Part shown: positions 1 to 5,581 of the stretch, one piece after another
Layout of the letters: each line of letters starts with the position of its first letter
Numbering within the stretch: the first letter of the stretch is position 1
Assembly: GCA_015494165.1 (NCBI GenBank)
Contig: WGBS01000307.1
Span: 1-9,895 of the forward strand
Source: Gammaproteobacteria bacterium
Lineage (GTDB): Bacteria > Pseudomonadota > Gammaproteobacteria > S144-34
DNA length: 9,895 nucleotides
Reading direction: 5' to 3'
Translations under genes and position numbers: made by a program
Notes under the pieces: model-generated
Told to the model about the DNA's origin: nothing
Databases searched by the model: none
Seen by the model: only the letters and a program-made list of their open reading frames with translations

Positions 1-73
1 CCCCCATCCCGCCCTGGACGATGGGCAGCAGGGTCCGTCCCCGGATGCGCAGGGGCGGCAGGTCGTGGTGCAA
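1..73 (-). CDS. Nitronate monooxygenase (2-nitropropane dioxygenase) family protein, N-terminus only
   Basis: Partial gene running off the left edge; 24 codons are visible. Reading leftward from a TTG at 73 gives (M)HHDLPPLRIRGRTLLPIV followed by QGGMG. The pattern LPxLxIxGxxLLPIVQGGMG is the usual beginning of the FMN-dependent TIM-barrel nitronate monooxygenase / 2-nitropropane dioxygenase family; the QGGMG loop lies at the flavin site. Members oxidise alkyl nitronates; the related FabK proteins are enoyl-ACP reductases, so the substrate cannot be fixed from this fragment. TTG is chosen because GGAGGAGG (79-86) sits 5 nt upstream and I see no ATG or GTG start in frame upstream. It is transcribed away from the proton-ATPase gene and shares a 178-nt control region with it. 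Family call fairly firm, exact function open. Confidence 0.72.
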   Translation of the reverse strand, partial: MHHDLPPLRIRGRTLLPIVQGGMG

Positions 74-78
74 GCGGG

Positions 79-86
79 CCTCCTCC
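79..86 (-). promoter_or_regulatory. Shine-Dalgarno that fixes the TTG start of the nitronate monooxygenase gene
   Basis: Read on the minus strand this is GGAGGAGG, complementary to the 16S rRNA tail, ending 5 nt before the TTG at 73-71. It is the reason for accepting a TTG start. Confidence 0.65.
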
Positions 87-89
87 GGC

Positions 90-107
90 AGGCTGGGAAC
101 CCAGCCT
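90..107. repeat. 18-bp inverted repeat (AGGCTGGG AA CCCAGCCT), possible operator or 5'-UTR hairpin
   Basis: Two perfect 8-bp arms separated by only AA. It lies immediately upstream of the Shine-Dalgarno of the leftward monooxygenase gene and overlaps that gene's candidate -10 element (103-108). A 2-nt centre is tight for an RNA hairpin but typical of an operator for a dimeric regulator. No specific regulator family is recognised. Confidence 0.5.
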
Positions 108-108
108 A
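103..108 (-). promoter_or_regulatory. Candidate -10 element for the leftward gene, at class II spacing from the FNR-type box
   Basis: On the minus strand this reads TAGGCT, matching TATAAT at positions 1, 2 and 6. Exactly 22 nt (109-130) separate it from the FNR-type box, which is the spacing expected when such a box is centred at -41.5 (class II activation). A transcript would start near 96. The hexamer is weak, so support comes mainly from the geometry. Confidence 0.35.
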
Positions 109-130
109 GCCGCGGCGCGGGGCGGCGGGC

Positions 131-144
131 TTGACCTGGATCAA
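131..144. promoter_or_regulatory. FNR/ANR/DNR-type binding site
   Basis: The sequence is TTGAC CTGG ATCAA, which matches the FNR/ANR consensus TTGAT-N4-ATCAA at 9 of 10 specified positions. The arms extend one base each way (CTTGA...TCAAG). It sits between the divergent monooxygenase and proton-ATPase genes. Sites of this form are used by oxygen-sensing FNR/ANR and by NO-responsive DNR regulators. Spacing suits a leftward class II promoter; a rightward -10 at the same distance (167-172, GGGCGG) is not visible. It could still act on the ATPase gene from another distance or as a repressor. Confidence 0.7.
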
Positions 145-237
145 GGCCGCGATGAACGCCCGACGGGGGCGGAGTGGGCTTGCGGGCCCGCCGCACGGCC
201 ACCACATTGCACGGCAGCGGCGCCGCTTCCGCGGCGC

Positions 238-246
238 GGGGGAGAG
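238..246 (+). promoter_or_regulatory. Shine-Dalgarno selecting the ATG at 252 for the proton ATPase
   Basis: The sequence is GGGGGAGAG with a 5-nt gap to ATG. It supports the start at 252 over the in-frame GTG at 174, which would add 26 Arg/Ala-rich residues unlike the family. Confidence 0.6.
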
Positions 247-251
247 CGACC

Positions 252-2903
252 ATGGAGGCGAGCTGGAGCGAGGGCGCGCGCGCGGGGGCCCGGCCCACCG
301 ACGACTACGCGCGCCAGCCCCCCGAGCAGACCCTGGGCGAGCTAGGCACCGACCTCGAGCGCGGCCTCGACCCGCAGGAGGCGGCGGCGCGCCTCGCCCG
401 CTTCGGGCCCAACGAGCTGGAGGCGAAGGAGGAGCCGCTCTGGCACCGCATCTTCCGCCGCTTCTGGGGCCCCATCCCGTGGATGATCGAGGTCGCGGCC
501 GTCCTCTCGGCGCTGGTGCGCAAGTGGGAGGACTTCGTCATCATCCTGATCATGCTCGGCGTGAATGCCGGGCTCGACTTCCTCCAGGAGCACCGCGCCC
601 TCAACGCCCTGCGCGCGCTGCGCAGCCGCATGGCGCAGACGGTGCTCGTGCTGCGCGGCGGACGCTTCCTGCGCGTGCCCGCGCGCGAGCTGGTGCCGGG
701 CGACGTGGTCAAGCTGCGTATCGGCGACATCGTGCCCGCCGACTGCCAGCTCGCCGCCGGCGACTACCTGCTGCTGGATCAGTCCATGCTCACCGGCGAG
801 TCGCTGCCGGTGTCGAAGAAGCGCGGCGAGGTCGTCTACGCCAACACCGTCGTCAAGCAGGGCGAGATGCTGGCCGTCGTCGTCAACACCGGGGCGGCGA
901 CGCGCTTCCAGTCCGTGGTCTCGCTCGTGGCCGAGGCGGGGCTGCACGAGCGCAGCCACTTCCAGCGCATGGTGATCCAGATCGGCAACTTCCTGATCCT
1001 GGTGACCCTCGCCCTCGTCTCGGTGGTGGTGCTGGTGGCGCTCTTCCGCCACGAGGCACCGCTCGAGATCCTGCGCTTCGCGCTCGTGCTGACCGTCGCC
1101 TCCATCCCCGTCGCCCTGCCGGCGGTGCTGTCGGTGACGATGGCGGTCGGCGCCACGAGCCTGGCGCGCCGCCAGGCCATCGTCTCGCGGCTGGTGGCCA
1201 TCGAGGAGCTCGCCGGCGTCGACGTCTTCTGCTCGGACAAGACGGGGACGCTGACCAAGAACCGGATGCACGTCGCCGAGCCCGTGGTGCTCGACGGCCA
1301 CGACGAGCGCGAGCTGTTCCTGGTGGCCGCGCTCGCCTCGCGCGTGGAGAACCAGGACCCGATCGAGCTCGCCATCTTCCACTACATCGACGAGCGCCTG
1401 CCGGACCTCGACTGGCAGGCCTGGCGCCAGCGCTCCTTCACGCCCTTCGACCCGGTGCGCAAGCGCACCGAGGCCGAGGTCGAGGGCCCGGATGGCCGCT
1501 TCGTCGCCGTCAAAGGGGCGCCGCAGGTGCTCATGGAGCTCGCCGAGCTCGACGAGGGACGCGCCCGCGACCTCGGCGAGATGCTGGACCTGCTCGCCTC
1601 CAAGGGCTACCGCACGATCGCGGTGGGGCGCCGGCGCGGCGAGGGCGCGCTCGAGCTCATCGGCCTCATTCCGCTCTTCGATCCCCCGCGCGAGGACTCG
1701 CGTGCGGTGATCGAGGAGATGCGCGGCTACGGCGTGCGCGTGAAGATGGTCACGGGCGACAACGCCGCCATCGCGCGCGAGATCGGCCGCCTGCTCGGCC
1801 TGCCGCCGAGGGTGGTGCGCGCGCGCCAGCTCACGGGCTCCGGCAGCCAGGAGATCCTCGCCCTGGTCGAGGCCCTGACCGCCGCCATCTACCGCAAGCT
1901 CAAGGGGGAGGTCCCGCGCGCCGAGGCGCGGCGCTTCGCCGCCGAGGTGATGGAGCTCGTGCGCGAGAGCTACGACACCTCCGTCCTCGACCGCGAGTTC
2001 ATCCACACCCACGAGTCGGCGATCATCGAGATGATCGAGGACGTGGACATCTTCGCGGAGGTGGTGCCCGAGGACAAGTACCGCATCGTCGACGCGCTGC
2101 AGAAGGGCGGGCACATCGTCGGCATGACGGGCGACGGGGTCAACGACGCCCCGGCGCTGCGCAAGGCCGACTGCGGCATCGCCGTCGCCGGCGCCACGGA
2201 CGCGGCACGCGCCGCGGCCGACATCATCCTGCTCGCGCCGGGGCTCGGCGTCATCAACGAGGCCATGAAGCAGGCGCGCATCACCTTCGAGCGCATGCGG
2301 AGCTATGCCACCTTCCGCATCGCAGAGACCATCCGCATCGTCTTCTTCGTGGCGCTGTCCATCCTCGTCTTCGACTTCTACCCCATCACGGCGCTGATGA
2401 TCGTGCTGCTCGCGCTGCTCAACGACATCCCCATCCTCGCCATCGCCTACGACCGCACGCGCATCGCGCGCGAGCCGGTGCGCTGGAACATGCCCGAGCT
2501 GCTGACGGTCTCCACCCTGCTCGGCCTGACGGGCGTCATGAGCTCCTTCCTGCTGTTCTATCTGCTTGAGGGACGGGGGCTGAGCGAGGAGTTCATCCGC
2601 ACGGTGCTGTTCCTGAAGCTGATCGTCGCCGGCCACTCCACGCTCTACGTCACGCGCGTAGAGGGCTGGTTCTGGCAGCGGCCGTGGCCCTCGCCCATCC
2701 TGTTCTGGGCGACCTTCGGCACCGAGATCGCCGGCACCGTGATCGCCGCGGAGGGCTGGCTGGTGACCCCGATCGGGTGGAAGGCGGCACTGCTGGTGTG
2801 GGCCTATGCCCTGACCTGGTTCCTGATCAACGACACGGTCAAGGTCGTGGCCTACCGCATGCTGCGCCAGCAGCGCGCCGCCGCGGCGCATCCTGCGCCC
2901 TGA
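252..2903 (+). CDS. Plasma-membrane proton-pumping P-type ATPase (type IIIA)
   Basis: An 883-residue inner-membrane ATPase that exports H+ at the expense of ATP, related to plant and fungal plasma-membrane pumps. Visible motifs: actuator TGES at 181-184; M4 PVALP at 286-290; phosphorylation site CSDKTGTLT with Asp329; nucleotide-domain KGAP at 421-424; TGDN at 501-504; hinge TGDGVNDAP at 626-634. M5 carries ETIRIVF (Arg695) and M6 carries LLNDIPI (Asp725). These align with the M5 arginine and proton-binding M6 aspartate of plant AHA2. About ten membrane segments are apparent: four before and six after the large cytoplasmic loop. It ends soon after M10 and so lacks the autoinhibitory tail of plant pumps. 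TGDN to TGDG is 125 residues versus about 75 in AHA2, the extra part being charged and helical (about 530-590). The stop lies 15 nt from the convergent nrdG stop. Upstream is an FNR-type box. The ion is inferred from family resemblance. Confidence 0.93.
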   Translation: MEASWSEGARAGARPTDDYARQPPEQTLGELGTDLERGLDPQEAAARLARFGPNELEAKEEPLWHRIFRRFWGPIPWMIEVAAVLSALVRKWEDFVIILIMLGVNAGLDFLQEHRALNALRALRSRMAQTVLVLRGGRFLRVPARELVPGDVVKLRIGDIVPADCQLAAGDYLLLDQSMLTGESLPVSKKRGEVVYANTVVKQGEMLAVVVNTGAATRFQSVVSLVAEAGLHERSHFQRMVIQIGNFLILVTLALVSVVVLVALFRHEAPLEILRFALVLTVASIPVALPAVLSVTMAVGATSLARRQAIVSRLVAIEELAGVDVFCSDKTGTLTKNRMHVAEPVVLDGHDERELFLVAALASRVENQDPIELAIFHYIDERLPDLDWQAWRQRSFTPFDPVRKRTEAEVEGPDGRFVAVKGAPQVLMELAELDEGRARDLGEMLDLLASKGYRTIAVGRRRGEGALELIGLIPLFDPPREDSRAVIEEMRGYGVRVKMVTGDNAAIAREIGRLLGLPPRVVRARQLTGSGSQEILALVEALTAAIYRKLKGEVPRAEARRFAAEVMELVRESYDTSVLDREFIHTHESAIIEMIEDVDIFAEVVPEDKYRIVDALQKGGHIVGMTGDGVNDAPALRKADCGIAVAGATDAARAAADIILLAPGLGVINEAMKQARITFERMRSYATFRIAETIRIVFFVALSILVFDFYPITALMIVLLALLNDIPILAIAYDRTRIAREPVRWNMPELLTVSTLLGLTGVMSSFLLFYLLEGRGLSEEFIRTVLFLKLIVAGHSTLYVTRVEGWFWQRPWPSPILFWATFGTEIAGTVIAAEGWLVTPIGWKAALLVWAYALTWFLINDTVKVVAYRMLRQQRAAAAHPAP

Positions 2904-2926
2904 GCGTCCGCTGGGGGCTCAGGCGC
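2885..2926. terminator. Inverted repeats at convergent gene ends, likely bidirectional terminator
   Basis: Two overlapping hairpins can form. One is GGCGCA TCC TGCGCC (2885-2899), a 6-bp stem with a 3-nt loop. The other pairs GCGCC (2895-2899) and TGAGC (2901-2905) with GCTCA (2917-2921) and GGCGC (2922-2926), leaving one bulged C and an 11-nt loop. The two compete for 2895-2899. Both stop codons, TGA of the ATPase and TGA of nrdG on the other strand, lie inside the second stem. No U-tract follows in either direction, so intrinsic termination is uncertain, though position and symmetry favour it. Confidence 0.5.
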
Positions 2927-3608
2927 CACGCACCGCGAGCGCCGGGACGTGTGCGCGCAGCGCCTCGAGCAGCCCGGGGTCGTCGAGAGGGTCGGGGCGG
3001 GCAGGCGGCCCGGCGCCGGGCGGCTGGCGGTGGCGCTGCAGGATCCAGCGGCGCACGCCGCGGGCGGCGAGCTCGCGCGCGAGCGCGAGCAGCGCGCCGC
3101 GGTCGAGCAGGTCCGGATCGACCGTGGTGCGCAGCTCCCAGCGGGCGGCACGCTCGAGCACCAGGCCCAGGCTCTGCGCCAGCCGCCTGCCCGATCCGGG
3201 CACGCCGGTGAGGTCGTCGTAGCGCGCGAGCGGCGCCTTCACGTCGAGCGCCACCCAGTCGAGCCGCGGCAGCAGCGCGGCGAGGCGCCGCGGGTAGGGT
3301 CCCGCCGTGTGCAGGCCCGTGCGGAAGCCGAGGCCGCGGACCTCGTCGAGGGCGGCGGCGAGCGCCGGCTGCACGGTGGGCTCGCCGCCGCTGAAGACCA
3401 CGCCGTCCAGCAACCCGCGGCGGCGCTCGAGGAGGCGGCGCACCTCGGCCCAGGGGACCATGCGCGCCCCGCGCGCGGGCAGCAGATGCGGGTTGTGGCA
3501 GTAGGGGCAGCGCCAGGGGCAGCCCTGGCAGAAGACCACGGCCGCGAGCGCCCCGGGCCAGTCGACGGTGGTGAGGGGCACGAGGCCCCCCACCCTCAGG
3601 GCGCTCAC
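2919..3608 (-). CDS. nrdG: Anaerobic ribonucleotide reductase activating protein (radical SAM, long NrdG type)
   Basis: A cytoplasmic radical-SAM activase that cleaves S-adenosylmethionine with a 4Fe-4S cluster and abstracts H from the glycine of class III ribonucleotide reductase. The 229-aa protein begins SALRVGGLVPLTTVDWPG, typical of this family. It carries the cluster motif C30-PWR-C34-PY-C37 preceded by FCQG, and SGGEPT at 73-78 for SAM binding. At 229 residues it is longer than E. coli NrdG (about 154 aa) and resembles the longer NrdG2 type. The GTG start at 3608 is chosen because it overlaps the TGA of the preceding small ORF (GTGA), indicating translational coupling, and because homology begins right there; an in-frame ATG at 3728 would add 40 low-complexity residues read across the glycyl-radical gene. 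It is the last gene of the RNR cluster. Confidence 0.92.
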   Translation of the reverse strand: MSALRVGGLVPLTTVDWPGALAAVVFCQGCPWRCPYCHNPHLLPARGARMVPWAEVRRLLERRRGLLDGVVFSGGEPTVQPALAAALDEVRGLGFRTGLHTAGPYPRRLAALLPRLDWVALDVKAPLARYDDLTGVPGSGRRLAQSLGLVLERAARWELRTTVDPDLLDRGALLALARELAARGVRRWILQRHRQPPGAGPPARPDPLDDPGLLEALRAHVPALAVRGA

Positions 3609-3790
3609 GCCGCGCGCGGCTCGGCCGGGAGCCGATCCTCGCGGAAGTGCAGCCGCTCGGCGTGCTCGGCCTGCTTGCCGGGATTGAAGGCCGAGACCGG
3701 CCGGTGGTAACCCATCACCCGAGTCCATACCTCGCAGCGCTGGCGCTCGGACTCGTGCAGGATCACGTCGCCGATCTTGACGTCGCTCAT
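3605..3790 (-). CDS. nrdD: Stand-alone glycyl-radical C-terminal fragment of class III ribonucleotide reductase
   Basis: A 61-aa protein whose residues 19-45 (CEVWTRVMGYHRPVSAFNPG followed by KQAEHAE) match the extreme C-terminus of full-length NrdD. There RVxGY carries the glycine that becomes the stable radical; here that is Gly27. The sequence resembles the tail of fused Pseudomonas-type NrdD. It has its own ATG and a strong AAGGAGG (3798-3804) 7 nt upstream. It begins 38 nt beyond the stop of the NrdD core and is in a different reading frame from it. Its stop overlaps the nrdG start. Inference: it docks onto the 578-aa core and is activated by NrdG. The alternative is a frameshift in a once-fused gene, but the placed ribosome binding site argues for a true gene. 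Identity of the peptide is secure; how it works in trans is inferred. Confidence 0.85.
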   Translation of the reverse strand: MSDVKIGDVILHESERQRCEVWTRVMGYHRPVSAFNPGKQAEHAERLHFREDRLPAEPRAA

Positions 3791-3797
3791 GCCGTGT

Positions 3798-3804
3798 CCT
3801 CCTT
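3798..3804 (-). promoter_or_regulatory. Strong Shine-Dalgarno of the glycyl-radical fragment gene
   Basis: Minus-strand AAGGAGG, part of the longer GAAGGAAGGAGG, ends 7 nt before the ATG at 3790. It lies between the stop of the NrdD core and the small ORF. This is the main evidence that the small ORF is translated independently rather than being a frameshifted tail. Confidence 0.75.
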
Positions 3805-3828
3805 CCTTCGTCGTGGTCCGGATGTCGT

Positions 3829-5565
3829 TCAGCCCGCCGCGGCGCGCTTGCGCGCGGCGAGCTCCTCGTCGCAGCGCGGGCAGAACTCGTGCTCGCCCGC
3901 GAGATAGCCGTGGCGCGGGCAGATCGAGAAGGTGGGCGTCACCGTGAGGTAGGGGATGCGGAAGCGCTCCAGCGCCCGGCGCACCAGGCGCCTGCAGGCC
4001 TCGGCACTGGAGATACGCTCGCTCATGTACAGATGCAGCACGGTGCCGCCGGTGTAGCGCCGCTGCAGCTCCTCCTGCCGCTCCAGGGCCTCGAAGGGAT
4101 CGTCGGTGAAGCCGACCGGAAGCTGCGTGGAGTTGGTGTAGTAGGGCCGCTCGGGCGTGCCCGCCTGGAGGATGTCCGGGAAGCGGCGCCGGTCCTCCCT
4201 GGCGAAGCGGTAGGTGGTGCCCTCGGCCGGCGTGGCCTCCAGGTTGTAGAGGTTGCCCGTCTCCTCCTGGAAGCGCGCGATGCGCGCGCGGATGTGGTCG
4301 AGCAGCCGGCAGGCGAAGGCGTGGCCCCATTCGGTGGTGATGTCGTGGGCGTCGCCGGTGAAGTTGCGGATCATCTCGTTGACGCCGTTCACCCCGATGG
4401 TGGAGAAGTGGTTGCGCAGGGTGCCGAGGTAGCGGCGCGTGTACGGGAAGAGCCCCTCGTCCAGCAGCTCCTGCACGACCCTGCGCTTGATCTCGAGGCT
4501 GTCGCGCGCGAGCGCCAGCAGCTCGTCGAGACGCCGGTAGAGGGCCGCCTCGTCGCCGCGGTGGAGGTAGCCGAGACGCGCGCAGTTGACCGTGACCACG
4601 CCGATGGAGCCGGTCTGCTCGGCCGAGCCGAAGAGCCCGTTGCCGCGCTTGAGCAGCTCGCGCAGGTCGAGCTGCAGGCGGCAGCACATGGAGCGCACCA
4701 TCCCCGGCTCCAGGTCCGAGCTGACGAAGTTCTGGAAGTAGGGCAGGCCGTACTTGGCCGTCATCTCGAACAGCAGGGTGGTGTTGGGCGCCTCCCAGGG
4801 GAAGTCGCGCGTGATGTTGTAGGTGGGTATGGGGAAGGTGAAGACCCGCCCCCGCGCGTCCCCCTCGGTCATGACCTCGATGAAGGCGCGGTTGATGAGG
4901 TCCATCTCCGCCTGGAGCTCGCCGTAGGTGAAGGGCATCTCCCGGCCGGCGATGACCGGCACCTGCTCGCGGAGGTCCTCGGGGCAGACCCAGTCGAAGG
5001 TGAGGTTGGTGAAGGGGGTCTGGCTGCCCCAGCGCGAGGGGACGTTGAGGTTGTAGACGAACTCCTGGATGCACTGGCGCACCTCGGCGTAGCCCAGGCC
5101 GTCCTTGCGCACGAAGGGCGCCAGGTAGGTGTCGAAGGAGCTGAAGGCCTGGGCGCCCGCCCATTCGTTCTGCAGGGTGCCGAGGAAGTTCACCATCTGC
5201 CCCAGGGCGCTCGACAGGTGGCGCGGGGGGGCGGACTCCACCTTGCCCGGCACGCCGTTGAAGCCCTCGTAGAGGAGCTGGCGCAGGGACCAGCCGGCGC
5301 AGTAGCCGGCCAGCATGTCGAGGTCGTGGATGTGGAGGTCGGCCTCGCGGTGGGCGCGCCCCACCGCCTCCGGGTAGACGTGGTCGAGCCAGTAGTTGGC
5401 GATCACCTTGCCGGAGACGTTGAGGATGAGGCCGCCGAGGGAGTAGCCCTGGTTGGCGTTGGCGCGCACGCGCCAGTCGCGGCGGCGCAGGTACTCCTCG
5501 ACGGTCGCGGCCACGTCGACCACGGTGCGGCGGCCGGCGGGGGCGGGGCGGGTCGCGCTGCGCAT
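3829..5565 (-). CDS. nrdD: Anaerobic ribonucleoside-triphosphate reductase catalytic core (NrdD without ATP-cone and glycyl loop)
   Basis: A 578-aa class III reductase core that reduces ribonucleotides to deoxyribonucleotides without oxygen. Conserved blocks in order: RANANQGYSLGG (34-45); HIHDLDMLAGYCAGW (78-92) with Cys89, likely redox partner; GAQAFSSFDTYLAPF (137-151); RSMCCRLQLD (291-300) with Cys295 the likely thiyl residue, Met293 two before it; NLEATPAEGTTYR (441-453); and a zinc knuckle from CPRH (549-552) to CPRC (562-565). Full-length NrdDs are about 650-700 aa. This one lacks the roughly 90-residue N-terminal ATP-cone and stops 13 residues after the zinc knuckle, before the RVxGY loop, which is supplied by the next gene. 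Start ATG has GGAGGAG (5572-5578) 6 nt upstream, and lies 16 nt after the nrdB stop. No intein is apparent. Cys294 and Cys328 (VNCARLGY) are extra cysteines near the active-site strands. Confidence 0.93.
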   Translation of the reverse strand: MRSATRPAPAGRRTVVDVAATVEEYLRRRDWRVRANANQGYSLGGLILNVSGKVIANYWLDHVYPEAVGRAHREADLHIHDLDMLAGYCAGWSLRQLLYEGFNGVPGKVESAPPRHLSSALGQMVNFLGTLQNEWAGAQAFSSFDTYLAPFVRKDGLGYAEVRQCIQEFVYNLNVPSRWGSQTPFTNLTFDWVCPEDLREQVPVIAGREMPFTYGELQAEMDLINRAFIEVMTEGDARGRVFTFPIPTYNITRDFPWEAPNTTLLFEMTAKYGLPYFQNFVSSDLEPGMVRSMCCRLQLDLRELLKRGNGLFGSAEQTGSIGVVTVNCARLGYLHRGDEAALYRRLDELLALARDSLEIKRRVVQELLDEGLFPYTRRYLGTLRNHFSTIGVNGVNEMIRNFTGDAHDITTEWGHAFACRLLDHIRARIARFQEETGNLYNLEATPAEGTTYRFAREDRRRFPDILQAGTPERPYYTNSTQLPVGFTDDPFEALERQEELQRRYTGGTVLHLYMSERISSAEACRRLVRRALERFRIPYLTVTPTFSICPRHGYLAGEHEFCPRCDEELAARKRAAAG

Positions 5566-5581
5566 GGTCGTCTCCTCCGGC

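Noticed and set aside
174..251. Upstream GTG start for the ATPase
   Set aside because: It would add 26 Arg/Ala-rich residues; the ATG at 252 has a good ribosome site.
342..2891. Long antisense ORF (849 codons) across the proton ATPase, and a same-strand overlapping ORF from 131 to 2569
   Set aside because: Both translate to Arg/Gly/Ala- or His/Asp/Glu-rich low-complexity sequence. They are open only because of high GC content, and they overlap a gene with a full set of P-type ATPase motifs.
3609..3728. Upstream ATG start for nrdG at 3728
   Set aside because: It overlaps the glycyl-radical ORF in another frame and encodes low-complexity residues. Family homology starts at the GTG at 3608.
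3791..3831. Sequencing or genuine frameshift separating one nrdD gene into two
   Set aside because: Not fully excluded, but the strong Shine-Dalgarno at ideal spacing before the ATG, and tight coupling to nrdG, favour a real gene boundary.
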